Under the pieces are notes generated by a model. That model did no database searches. It was not told the origin of the DNA and saw nothing but the letters and a program-made list of their open reading frames with translations. Below are positions 53,763-62,009 of a stretch of 64,000 bases of DNA, in pieces. The stretch is from JACPKO01 sp964406775 (GTDB taxonomy: Bacteria; Patescibacteriota; Microgenomatia; Daviesbacterales; UBA10151): contig CAYOSW010000001.1 of the NCBI GenBank assembly GCA_964406775.1, forward strand, positions 1 through 64,000. Reading direction: 5' to 3'. Position numbers and translations under genes: made by a program. The first letter of the stretch is position 1. Every line of letters starts with the position of its first letter.

Positions 53763-53981
53763 ATGTATAACGCTTTTTTAATTTTGGAAATAATACTCGG
53801 AGTAATATTAGTTGTATTAATTGTTCTTCAGTCAAAAGGGACAGGGCTCGGATCCACTTTCGGCGGGGATATGGGTTTTTACGGTACTAAAAGAGGCGCG
53901 GAAAAAATCCTTTTTATCCTTACCATAGTGATTGCCGGCTTATTTTTAACATCTTCTCTCGCGGGAGTAATCCTGCAGTAA
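53763..53981 (+). CDS. secG: Preprotein translocase subunit SecG
   Basis: 72 residues with two membrane helices around the conserved cytoplasmic loop VLQSKGTGLGSTFGGD and GTKRGAEKILF, the standard SecG layout. SecG assists SecYE and SecA in protein export. It is the second gene of a tight unit with the holin-like and substrate-binding protein genes. Confidence 0.95.
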   Translation: MYNAFLILEIILGVILVVLIVLQSKGTGLGSTFGGDMGFYGTKRGAEKILFILTIVIAGLFLTSSLAGVILQ

Positions 53982-53988
53982 ATTTTTT

Positions 53989-55371
53989 ATGACTTTTTGG
54001 GTTGATTTTATCCTGACCTTTTTGAAGCGCAAGAAGTGGCTGATACTCTTTTTTTTAGCAGCTGCAGCTGTTTTGGCGGGAATTTTTTACTTTACTGTTG
54101 CCGTAAATAAACAGGGCAGATTAAAGGAAGGATTGGTCGGTACCCACGAAGAGAGAGATTTGCCTGTAACAATTCTGAACTTAATATCCAAGCCTTTAAT
54201 CAGGGTCGATAAAACCGGGAGTCCTTCGGCAGAACTGGCTGAAAATTGGGAGGTAAATAAAGAAGCAACAATTTACAGAGTAAAAATCAAACCTGGTCTT
54301 TTTTGGAACGACGGAAAACCGCTCAAAGCTTCGGAGATATATCTGGCCATACCTGATGTAGAAATCAACGCGCCGGACGATCAAACTTTGGAGTTTAAAC
54401 TGGCCGAAACTTTCAGTCCTTTTACTACACTTTTGACCAAACCAATTTTAAGAAAAGCCCCGACGCCTTACGGCTTTGAATTGGTTGGAGTTGGGCCTTA
54501 TGCAGTTAATGCAGTAAAAAAAGATGGTCCGTTTGTAAAAAAACTGGAGCTCGGATCCGGCGATAAAACTTTCCCTGAAATTACCGTAACTTTTTATCCT
54601 AACGAAAAAATTGCTAAATCGGCATTGAAGTTAGGAGAGGTTCAGGCACTCTTAGGGACCACCGAAAGCGGGGATTTAAACTTTAATAATCTAGACCGGA
54701 AGGAATTTACAAACTACACTCAGCTGGTAACAATATTTTTAAACACCGAAGATCCGATATTATCTGACGAAAATCTGCGGATAGCTTTAGCCTTTGGAGC
54801 GCCTGAAATTCCAGGATTTGAAATAGCCCGGACTCCGGTGTCTCCTTTCTCTTGGGCGTTTAACGAAAATGTCAGGGATTATCTATCCAATCCCGAAAAA
54901 GCGAAAGAATATCTAAAAAAAGTCCAAAAAGGGAAAGAAGAAACAATAACACTTACCTCAACCAGTTCCCTATCCGAGATCGGCGAGAAGGTGGTTGAAA
55001 GCTGGAATAACTTAGGTCTTAAAACGGTAACCAGATCCGAATCCGGAATACCGCAAAATTTTCAGGCCCTTCTCATCACCCAAAATATCCCGGCTGATCC
55101 TGATCAATATTCTCTCTGGCATTCAACTCAAAAAGGCGTAACTAATATTTCCAGAATCGCTTCACCTAGAATCGATAAAGATTTGGAGGACGGTAGAAAA
55201 ATCACAGATCCTGAAGTGCGTAAGCAAAAATATCAGGACTTCCAGAAGATTTTACTCGATCAGGCACCGGCTGTTTTTTTGTACTTTCCTAAATATGAGG
55301 TGGTCTTTATGAAAAAAGCGGAAGATGAATTGAATAAAGTTTTGCCGGTTCAGCTCTCTAATCTAAACTAA
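53989..55371 (+). CDS. Membrane-anchored family 5 peptide-type solute-binding protein
   Basis: 460 residues with an N-terminal membrane anchor (about 17-38) rather than a lipoprotein Cys, then the SBP_bac_5 pattern (ISKPLIRVDKTGSPSAELAENWEVNKEATIYRVKI, FWNDGKPLKASE, DPDQYSLWHS). Family 5 proteins bind peptides or other solutes for ABC importers; no permease genes are adjacent. It is about 60-80 residues shorter than usual, from deletions in the middle. It lies 7 nt after secG. Confidence 0.85.
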   Translation: MTFWVDFILTFLKRKKWLILFFLAAAAVLAGIFYFTVAVNKQGRLKEGLVGTHEERDLPVTILNLISKPLIRVDKTGSPSAELAENWEVNKEATIYRVKIKPGLFWNDGKPLKASEIYLAIPDVEINAPDDQTLEFKLAETFSPFTTLLTKPILRKAPTPYGFELVGVGPYAVNAVKKDGPFVKKLELGSGDKTFPEITVTFYPNEKIAKSALKLGEVQALLGTTESGDLNFNNLDRKEFTNYTQLVTIFLNTEDPILSDENLRIALAFGAPEIPGFEIARTPVSPFSWAFNENVRDYLSNPEKAKEYLKKVQKGKEETITLTSTSSLSEIGEKVVESWNNLGLKTVTRSESGIPQNFQALLITQNIPADPDQYSLWHSTQKGVTNISRIASPRIDKDLEDGRKITDPEVRKQKYQDFQKILLDQAPAVFLYFPKYEVVFMKKAEDELNKVLPVQLSNLN

Positions 55372-56497
55372 ATCCCAAAAGTTCAAAACCTGCTTTCGAG
55401 GCTCCGGGATTTTTGATACTTGCATAAATCAGCTTCGTAATTGTTGCGGGAACATTAAAATCGTCCTCCAGATCTCCGGTCAGTTCATCCAAACTTGATG
55501 AGTCTGATTCTATACCTTTCAAATTTTTCTCTATTTCGTTCATATATCCTTGGGCCTGGATCATCAGTTTTTCCGTATATTCCCAGGGTTTTCGGTAGTG
55601 ATTCAATAAAAGCATTAGGCGAATTGCATTTGCCGAATATTTTTTAAGAAGGTCTGAAACTAAAACCAAATTTCCTAAAGATTTACTCATTTTTTCTCCC
55701 TCAAAAGAAACCATCGCGATATGCATCCAGAATTTTACAAATGACGCCTTTCCGGTGTAGCTTTCGGATTGAGCTAATTCCGATTCGTGATGAGGGTAAA
55801 TTAAATCAAAGCCACCTCCGTGGATATCTATTTGCTCGCCCAGAGTTTTTTTAATCATTGCCGAACATTCGATATGCCAACCCGGTCTGCCTTTACCCCA
55901 GGGCGAGTCCCAGGAGGGTTCGTCTTCCGTCGATTTTTGCCATAGTAAAAAATCCAAAGATGCTTTTTTATTCGGGTCGCTGGGATTTCCTCCGCGTTCT
56001 TTTAGAAGTTCAGTCATTTCGCTTGTTGAGTATTTGGAAAGCTTTCCGTAATCCGGAAATTTGGCGGTTTCAAAATAGACATTGCCGTTTTTCTCATACC
56101 CAAACCCGTTAGTCAGTAATTTACTGATCATAATTATTATTTCAGGGATGGAATCGGTTGCCTTAATATAATGATCAGGCATTTCAATATTTAAAGAACG
56201 CAAATCATTTAAAAATTTATCTGTCCAGAATTTACCGAGTTCCTGCCAATTTTTACCATCTCTTTTTGCCCTCTTTAAAATATCATCGTCAATATCCGTA
56301 ACATTTTGAGTATATATAACCCTGTGATTTTTAAATTCCAGATAACGCTTTAAGGCGTCGAAAGTAATATAAACAAATGCGTGGCCTAGGTGGGTTGTAT
56401 CATAAGGAGTAATACCGCAAACATATATTTTAACTTGCCCCGGCTCCAGTGGTTTGAATTCTTCAGCTTGCCGGGAGTAGGAATTAAACAGTTTCAT
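55358..56497 (-). CDS. Cysteinyl-tRNA synthetase / MshC-like cysteine ligase
   Basis: A class I cysteine-activating enzyme with YVCGITPYDTTHLGHA (HIGH-type motif), zinc ligands in HIECSAM and the PHHESE loop, and KMSKSLGN. The ITPYD-x-THLGHA sequence, the RGGNPSDPNKK segment, SKSLGNLVLVS and the early end (379 residues, ending LLGFSLD) resemble MshC, the cysteine ligase of mycothiol synthesis. The HHESELAQSE part is nearer CysRS. It may charge tRNA-Cys or make a cysteinyl thiol. I use ATG 56497 (MKLFNSY). It is divergent from a PIG-L deacetylase. Confidence 0.9.
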   Translation of the reverse strand: MKLFNSYSRQAEEFKPLEPGQVKIYVCGITPYDTTHLGHAFVYITFDALKRYLEFKNHRVIYTQNVTDIDDDILKRAKRDGKNWQELGKFWTDKFLNDLRSLNIEMPDHYIKATDSIPEIIIMISKLLTNGFGYEKNGNVYFETAKFPDYGKLSKYSTSEMTELLKERGGNPSDPNKKASLDFLLWQKSTEDEPSWDSPWGKGRPGWHIECSAMIKKTLGEQIDIHGGGFDLIYPHHESELAQSESYTGKASFVKFWMHIAMVSFEGEKMSKSLGNLVLVSDLLKKYSANAIRLMLLLNHYRKPWEYTEKLMIQAQGYMNEIEKNLKGIESDSSSLDELTGDLEDDFNVPATITKLIYASIKNPGASKAGFELLGFSLD

Positions 56498-56538
56498 AGA
56501 GGTATCGCAGAATGTATAATACATCCGATACTTCATTT

Positions 56539-57243
56539 ATGAAAGCATTATTCATTTTTGCACATCCTGATGATGAGACATTCGGTACCGGTGGTACTAT
56601 CGCCAAACTTGTAAAAAACGGGGTGACGGTCAATGTTATAACTGCGACCACAGGCCAGGCGGGTCAAACGGGAGAATACGGGGATATAACGCCCAAGGAG
56701 CTCGGGGAAAAACGGAAAATTGAGCAATCTGAAGCCGCGAAAATTCTCGGAATTTCAAAGACTACTTACTTGGGGCTTATGGACGGAGAGCTTATAAATC
56801 ATCCTGTGGAAGAACTTGCCGGTATACTCACTCCTCTGATAGAGGATGAGAACCCCGATATCGTCATCACCTTTGAAAAAAACGGCGCCTCCAACCACCC
56901 CGACCACAAACAAATCTCACTCGCCGCAACAGAGGCCTTCAAAAAATGGATGAAGGATGCCGGAAAGCACGTCAGACTTTATCACGTCGGTGTGCCCGTA
57001 AGTTATCTTAAAGCTTACGAAAAAGCCGGGCTTACGATGACCGCATTCGGAACGCCCCAGGGGACGCCGGATGAGGATTTTACAACGGTTATCGATACCT
57101 CGGACGTTTTTGAAATAAAGGATAAGGCGGCAAAATGCCACATTTCGCAAAAGAAAGATTGGGACAGATTCGGAAGCAGAATGGGTATTGTTGATTTGAA
57201 AAAAGAATTTTTTGAACTGATCGCAGAGAATGGTCTAGGTTAA
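56539..57243 (+). CDS. PIG-L family deacetylase (MshB/BshB-like)
   Basis: The zinc motif AHPDDETFGTGGTIAKL opens the protein, with NGASNHPDHKQIS as the second metal site; both are standard for PIG-L/LmbE N-acetylglucosaminyl deacetylases including MshB and BshB. Length (~234 residues) is normal. ATG 56539 places the HPDDE motif at the usual residue ~10; ATG 56512 would add 9 residues and lies by the TATAAT at 56515-56520. Its divergent neighbour is an MshC-like ligase, so the pair may act on the same sugar-linked thiol (inference). Confidence 0.9.
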   Translation: MKALFIFAHPDDETFGTGGTIAKLVKNGVTVNVITATTGQAGQTGEYGDITPKELGEKRKIEQSEAAKILGISKTTYLGLMDGELINHPVEELAGILTPLIEDENPDIVITFEKNGASNHPDHKQISLAATEAFKKWMKDAGKHVRLYHVGVPVSYLKAYEKAGLTMTAFGTPQGTPDEDFTTVIDTSDVFEIKDKAAKCHISQKKDWDRFGSRMGIVDLKKEFFELIAENGLG

Positions 57244-57969
57244 ATATGCTTTTTCTACAGGCACCAAGGCATTATTTTGCAAAAAACCTATGTGTTTTGT
57301 CATCCAGCGCATCATTAAATGACCGAACACCGGTTTAATGAATGTTTGTGCCGTTTTAAAATCCGAAAGATGTGTATAATTCGTTCCTTCTATGAGAGCT
57401 AAGTTAGCGGCTGCGTCTTCAAGCATTTCAGATAGTCTAAGATTTTTGCGCGGTTTCGTGAGAGTCCTGGCTGCTCGTAGCCCTAAAAGATCCGCTCGGT
57501 ATTCGTTTTCATCCTGTGTACCAAATACAAAATCAGTCATATAATCTCCTCCTATTGAATACCAAAAGCTTGACCATAATTCTGGTGGATATTGCTGCTG
57601 GATATTACCGGTCCTTATCCCCGGGTCAATACCGAAAGAATTAATTGCTGCTCTTAAGAGCTTAGATCTGTTGTTATACGCGGCAATTGGGGCCACGAAA
57701 TGGATAAGATAACAATTATTGCTTCCTCGAGTACTTGTTGTATCTTTGTCGGGTAATATCAATCTTTGATCCCTTAGTGAGTCTTTAAGACCCTCAGGGA
57801 ATGGTTTATTAGCGAACATTCCATCCCATACTGCATTTACGTATTGGTTGCGGATTATTGCGCAGGCTGTAACTGAAGGTTCGGTAAATCCGGATCCTTC
57901 AACAGCTTTAATTTTTTCGGCTATTCCCAGTAAGTGCTGCTTTAGCATCTCACCTTCAAGCATAGACAT
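57235..57969 (-). CDS. Hypothetical protein
   Basis: 244 residues, soluble and mostly helical, with few distinguishing features (TSTRGSNNCYLIHFVAPIAAYN, YPPELWSSFWYSIGGDYMTDFVFG). No family recognised. TAAAAT ends 6 nt before ATG, a good leaderless start. It overlaps the PIG-L gene convergently by 9 nt. Confidence 0.65.
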   Translation of the reverse strand: MSMLEGEMLKQHLLGIAEKIKAVEGSGFTEPSVTACAIIRNQYVNAVWDGMFANKPFPEGLKDSLRDQRLILPDKDTTSTRGSNNCYLIHFVAPIAAYNNRSKLLRAAINSFGIDPGIRTGNIQQQYPPELWSSFWYSIGGDYMTDFVFGTQDENEYRADLLGLRAARTLTKPRKNLRLSEMLEDAAANLALIEGTNYTHLSDFKTAQTFIKPVFGHLMMRWMTKHIGFLQNNALVPVEKAYLT

Positions 57970-58005
57970 AGAAGTATTTTACTATAAGTTAGAAAAAATT
58001 TAAAA

Positions 58006-59454
58006 TCAAGGGCATTTAATAGTAAACGGCCCAGAGAACGGTGAAAGTTGGGCCGGTGTTGGGTTTGTCACGGAAGCTACAGCATACTGGGCATAATAAA
58101 TAACACTGTCATTTATAGTCGCGTTAACCTGCTGGCTATTGTTTGAGGTCGATTGAGCTGCCTGTGAAGCATTTACCAGATCATTTCCGCCGCTGGTTGA
58201 TCCCAACTGGAGAACGTAATATTGTGCCCCGGTAACATTAGTAAAATTTACTGTCATATTCCAGGTGTTATTGCTGTTATGGGTACTGCAGGTCGGGAAA
58301 ACCGGACCCGCAGGTGCGCCGAGAGAAAAACCGGTATTCAGAGTAAAAAGCTGATTTTGAGCGGGTGCGGCTACAGTGTATGTCTGTGAGTCTGCGTAGT
58401 CCGTATTCTGGTTATTTTGCTGTCCTTTTAAGACTGCCAGCATATTGTAAGTAGTACCTGCTGATGCACCATTCCAGGTCCAGGTTGAGCCGTTTGCTGG
58501 GGTTATTCCATTTACAACGACCTGGTAGTTATTTGTTGTTCCCTGAGGCGCTGCAAGTATAACGATGGATGATCCGTTAGGGGCCGAGCCGTTAAAATTA
58601 ATGGTACCGGAAATAGCAGATGACCCGATGGGGAGTATAGAAGAGGAAGGTGCACTTGAAGCGGGTGAGCCGGTATTATTCGCAGAAAAGCTCTGCTTAT
58701 TCTGCAGAACGGTTATTGCTCCGACAGGAGGCGTTGCTGAAGAGTTGATTGTCAGTTCCGCATTGTCGGAAGGAGCGGAAATCGCAATGTTATTTGAGGT
58801 TCCGATCAAACTTCCTTTGCCGTCGTAAAGTTTTCCGATTACTTCGTATTTTTCTCCCGAGACGGCATTTGCATAAGTCATAGTCCTTTTAACTGTCGCA
58901 CTTAGATCTTTAACCACAACGGAATAATCTTCCGAACTTCCGTAAACCCTGCCCAAAATATCAAACGTTGCTCCCTGGGGGATATATCCGTTGATATAAA
59001 CAACACCGGAGATAGAAGCGGGCTGAGGCTGAGGCGCCGGAGGTGTTTCGATATTTAAAGTCAGTATTTCCTCTCCTGCGGGTGCGGTTACAACCAAAGG
59101 ATCGGACGTGGTTGATCTGGAACCGTTTAAGTCAAGATAAGCCTGAAGTTCGTAAGAATTGCCAGATACAGAGCCTGTGTATTCCCAGGCTGTTTCATCA
59201 GCTGCCGGTAATCCTGAAACGAAAATTTTATAGGCGCCTGTAGAGCCGTGGTCCTTAACACCGATACTGATTGATGAGCCTTGTGGAATTGGACCGTTAA
59301 TTTTGATGACTCCAGAAATTGAGGCCTGCTTTTGGGAAGAATTAAAGAATGGCACATTCGGTTTGATGAATTTAGATGTAATTAAACCAACATCAAAAAA
59401 AACGAGGGCAAAGATTAGAACAACAATACCTACGGCGATGCCTTTGAGCAGCAT
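58006..59454 (-). CDS. Anchored surface protein with three beta modules
   Basis: 482 residues: N-terminal membrane helix (about 5-28), then three ~95-residue modules (~46-140, 147-240, 280-375). Each begins S-x-S-G-x-I/V-x-x-x-G-x-x-P-x-G and contains an aromatic Y-x-V-x-V strand. A C-terminal ~100-residue domain follows (STHNSNNTWNMTVNFTN, YYAQYAVASVTNP). The neighbouring gene encodes a shorter paralog of the same plan. It is probably an extracellular beta-sandwich adhesin or wall protein (inference). Confidence 0.75.
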   Translation of the reverse strand: MLLKGIAVGIVVLIFALVFFDVGLITSKFIKPNVPFFNSSQKQASISGVIKINGPIPQGSSISIGVKDHGSTGAYKIFVSGLPAADETAWEYTGSVSGNSYELQAYLDLNGSRSTTSDPLVVTAPAGEEILTLNIETPPAPQPQPASISGVVYINGYIPQGATFDILGRVYGSSEDYSVVVKDLSATVKRTMTYANAVSGEKYEVIGKLYDGKGSLIGTSNNIAISAPSDNAELTINSSATPPVGAITVLQNKQSFSANNTGSPASSAPSSSILPIGSSAISGTINFNGSAPNGSSIVILAAPQGTTNNYQVVVNGITPANGSTWTWNGASAGTTYNMLAVLKGQQNNQNTDYADSQTYTVAAPAQNQLFTLNTGFSLGAPAGPVFPTCSTHNSNNTWNMTVNFTNVTGAQYYVLQLGSTSGGNDLVNASQAAQSTSNNSQQVNATINDSVIYYAQYAVASVTNPTPAQLSPFSGPFTIKCP

Positions 59455-59496
59455 AAAATAATTGTCGTGTATCCGGGAAAATTGCGCAAGTATCCG

Positions 59497-60402
59497 TTAA
59501 GGACAGTGAATCGTTTGTGTTGAAGAGAAAGAGGAATATTGATAGGCTGTCGGATTCGAGACGCTGGAAACGGCGTATTGGGCATAATAATTGACGCTGT
59601 CAGTTAATGTTGTATCCTGAGTTTGACCGCTTTTGGAAATGTCTGCAATATCCGTGTCTCCGCTGGTTGAGCCGATCTGAAGCCAGTAATATTTCGCGCC
59701 CTCAACGGCAGGATAGTTTACGGTTGCCGACCAGGTGTTGTTGCTGTAATGGTTGTTGCAGGTAACGGTTATAGTGCCGGTTGGTGTGGCCAAAGCGTAA
59801 CCTACATCAACCTGGAAAACCTGACCGCTTGAAGGCGCTTTAAGCGTATAAGTCGGGGATTTTGCATAATCTATATCTGTTCCTCCCGATTTTCCTTTAA
59901 GAACCGCAATTAGATCGTAAGTTGTACCGTTTGCTGCGGAAGTCCAGCTCCAATTCTCGCTGTCCTGCGCTTTAATGCTGTCAACGACAGTCTGAAAATT
60001 ATTACTCGTATTGTTTTGGCGTGATGTAATAACTATCGAACTGCCCGAAGGCGGGGTTCCGGAGATATCAATAAGCCCGGAAATATTTGTAACGCCTGCC
60101 TGGGATGAACTTTGGTTTGCAACATTATTTTGCAAAACCGTGAAGGAGCCGATTATAGCTTTCGGAGTGGGGGATGCTTTCGGTTTACCCGAAGCTTTTA
60201 CTGATACTGACGGAACGGGAGTTGGTGACGTTACGGCAGTCGGATTTGAAATTTTATTTTCAGGCAATTGGGTATTTTGAACAGCCGGCAGATTTAAGGG
60301 TGGTTTAAAATTTTGGGGCTGGTAGAGGAAAAGTCTGTAAACTAAAAAAATTGCAGCAAGGGTAATTAAAATGGCCGAAATTATGGCAGATGTAAACCAC
60401 AT
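59497..60402 (-). CDS. Anchored surface protein, one-module paralog
   Basis: 301 residues: N-terminal membrane helix (about 5-27), a Pro/Thr/Ser-rich linker, one module (~105-200; ISGLIDISGTPPSGSSIVI) and the same C-terminal domain as its neighbour (YSNNTWSATVNYPA, YYAQYAVSSVSNP). The two genes arose by duplication, with different module numbers. TAATAA lies 6 nt before ATG. Function unknown, probably cell-surface. Confidence 0.75.
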   Translation of the reverse strand: MWFTSAIISAILITLAAIFLVYRLFLYQPQNFKPPLNLPAVQNTQLPENKISNPTAVTSPTPVPSVSVKASGKPKASPTPKAIIGSFTVLQNNVANQSSSQAGVTNISGLIDISGTPPSGSSIVITSRQNNTSNNFQTVVDSIKAQDSENWSWTSAANGTTYDLIAVLKGKSGGTDIDYAKSPTYTLKAPSSGQVFQVDVGYALATPTGTITVTCNNHYSNNTWSATVNYPAVEGAKYYWLQIGSTSGDTDIADISKSGQTQDTTLTDSVNYYAQYAVSSVSNPTAYQYSSFSSTQTIHCP

Positions 60403-60461
60403 TACTAATTATTAATCTGTAGGAGTTATTTATTCAACTGAATCGGATAAAAATTTAAGGA

Positions 60462-60495
60462 GAAAAAAGTCACACCCGGGACAAGCCCGGGTGTG
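60462..60495 (-). terminator. Terminator of the RRM protein gene
   Basis: A 10-bp GC-rich stem CACACCCGGG/CCCGGGTGTG with a 5-nt loop (60471-60495) is followed on the minus strand by ACTTTTTT (60463-60470), 12 nt beyond the RRM stop codon. Confidence 0.9.
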
Positions 60496-60507
60496 CGCTT
60501 CTTTTAA

Positions 60508-60777
60508 TTAACGGTCTTCCCTTGGTCTAGCAATATTAACAACGATCTTTCTACCTTCCATATCAGAACCATTAAGCTTTTCAATAGCTTCTTTGGCTTC
60601 TTCCTCATTTTCCATTTCTACGAATCCGAATCCTCTTGAGCGACCTGTCATTCTATCTTTGAGAACAACTGCGCTAACAACAGAACCGAACTGGGAAAAT
60701 AAATCTCCTAATTTTTGATCGTCAACTGCCCAGGGAAGGGAACCGACAAATAATTTGGTAATAGTAATCACCGCCAA
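60508..60777 (-). CDS. Single-RRM RNA-binding protein
   Basis: The 89-residue protein is one RNA-recognition motif with RNP2 KLFVGSLPW and RNP1 RSRGFGFVEM and a basic end (ARPREDR). Such small glycine-poor RRM proteins bind RNA, often in cold response, as in cyanobacteria and many environmental bacteria. The start is TTG 60777 or GTG 60771; GTG is perhaps better. A dyad TAGAC-N5-GTCTA (60799-60813) lies just upstream. Confidence 0.92.
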   Translation of the reverse strand: MAVITITKLFVGSLPWAVDDQKLGDLFSQFGSVVSAVVLKDRMTGRSRGFGFVEMENEEEAKEAIEKLNGSDMEGRKIVVNIARPREDR

Positions 60778-61088
60778 TCTAGGTAAGCTTATGCCTTCTA
60801 GACTGACTGTCTAAACAAAGCGCACAAATTTAACACTAGTAAGAATTTTAACGTGCCCATAGTAAAAATGCAATATTTGGGTAATTCACTTTTGTTTATC
60901 AAAAGCAAGGTTCTGCGAGCGAGCGATAGAATTTTTGATATCGCGAGGCGAAGCAGGTCCTTATTCTTTCAAACGAAAAACCACGGATGTAAATCCGTGG
61001 ATGAAGTTTGTTTCGCCAGAAGGCGAATCTCGCCGAAGGCGAGCAAGAAGAGAAACTACGGGCGAAGCGTAGCGGAGTCCGTAGAGGC
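60778..61088. other. Gene-free stretch with hairpin cluster
   Basis: No convincing gene. The left part holds the RRM upstream region and a dyad TAGAC-N5-GTCTA. From 60981 to 61084 four short hairpins follow each other: CCACGGAT/ATCCGTGG, TTCGCC/GGCGAA (61012-61027), CTCGCC/GGCGAG (61029-61043) and CTACGG/CCGTAG (61056-61084). A weak frame at 60853-61152 crosses these and is considered spurious. Confidence 0.7.
60976..61000 (-). terminator. Terminator after the 61619 gene and hairpin cluster
   Basis: Minus-strand CCACGGAT-N4-ATCCGTGG (8 bp) is followed by TTTTTCG, the only hairpin of the cluster with a T-run. Confidence 0.75.
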
Positions 61089-61619
61089 TCATTTTGCTTC
61101 GGAGATTTGGAGGACTAAACCGAGAACCATTTCGTTAACGTCGCCTTTTTGATCATCAGGAAATTGAGTCGCCAGATATGTTAATGCCTCCTGCTGTTTC
61201 TCTAAAGATTTACCTAATTTTAGAGTCAGTTCGTTAGCATCCGCTTTTTCTTCCCGTGCTTTTTTCTGGAGTTTAACTGCTTCTTCCCGGTTTGATTTAT
61301 TTAATTTTAAAGACTTTAAAGCGTTGGAGTAGTCTTTATCTTCTACCAGTTTGGTCGCTTCAACCAATCTTTTTTCTGATAGCTCAATTTCGTATCCCGC
61401 TTTATTTAAGTTACCGAACGTAAACATTCCGCTTAAACCCTCTTTTAGCTGTTTGGCCCAAAACATACCATCCGCGACAGTAGTTCCGGGTACGATAGGC
61501 CAGAAAAGAGCATAAACATCGACCTTATCATTTTCATTTTGTGCGAGGATCGCAGAGGGTGTAAAAAGGATGTTCAGTACAAAAAGGAAAACTAATAAGC
61601 AGGATACTATTTTTTTCAC
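61089..61619 (-). CDS. Exported DUF5667-like helical protein
   Basis: 176 residues with a signal peptide (1-26, ends ILA), the short region FWPIVPGTTVADGMFWAKQLKEGLS and a long helical part (GYEIELSEKRLVEATKLVEDKDYSNALKSL). The PG-x-x-x-x...K-x-x-E helical pattern is that of DUF5667-type proteins common in CPR genomes; function unknown. GTG start 61619 lies 7 nt after TATATA (leaderless). Confidence 0.7.
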   Translation of the reverse strand: MKKIVSCLLVFLFVLNILFTPSAILAQNENDKVDVYALFWPIVPGTTVADGMFWAKQLKEGLSGMFTFGNLNKAGYEIELSEKRLVEATKLVEDKDYSNALKSLKLNKSNREEAVKLQKKAREEKADANELTLKLGKSLEKQQEALTYLATQFPDDQKGDVNEMVLGLVLQISEAK

Positions 61620-61661
61620 TTAAGTTTATATAACAATCTTAAGAACCGTCTGTCAAGCTAA

Positions 61662-61925
61662 CTATTGGGGCTGACAAACTGCCAGTCTGTTTCTGGGGAA
61701 AGTCAGGAGTATGCCCTCTCCCGGCGCGTCATTCCGGGTGGGGACTAGAGGTATTCTATCGGTTAAGTATCTGAGACTGCTGCATCTGCGCGGTTCATCC
61801 GGCTCGGGAATACGCAAATCGGCATCGCCGAAAACAAACGGTGCCTCGAGTCTTCTTTTGTCTTCTATTTCGGCGCGGGTCTGTCTTACCCACAACGGCT
61901 CACTAAGATCAAGTAATATACCCAT
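61662..61925 (-). CDS. Hypothetical protein (87 aa)
   Basis: 87 residues, charged and Arg/Pro/Leu-rich (RQTRAEIEDKRRLEAPFVFGDADLRIP, PLVPTRNDAPGEGILL); no family recognised. Translation may start right behind a TAATAA box. The region is more GC-rich than its surroundings. A plus-strand frame (61711-61938) over the same bases looks less protein-like. Confidence 0.45.
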   Translation of the reverse strand: MGILLDLSEPLWVRQTRAEIEDKRRLEAPFVFGDADLRIPEPDEPRRCSSLRYLTDRIPLVPTRNDAPGEGILLTFPRNRLAVCQPQ

Positions 61926-62009
61926 AGTTATTATTTGAAATTCAAACTATCGGATATTACTAAGAATTAAAGTAGCCGGCTGGACAAAATCCGTACAATT
62001 TTAAAAAAA

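Noticed and set aside
60853..61152. Plus-strand 99-residue frame across the hairpin cluster
   Set aside because: No -10 or Shine-Dalgarno, composition follows the hairpins, and it overlaps the real minus-strand gene end.
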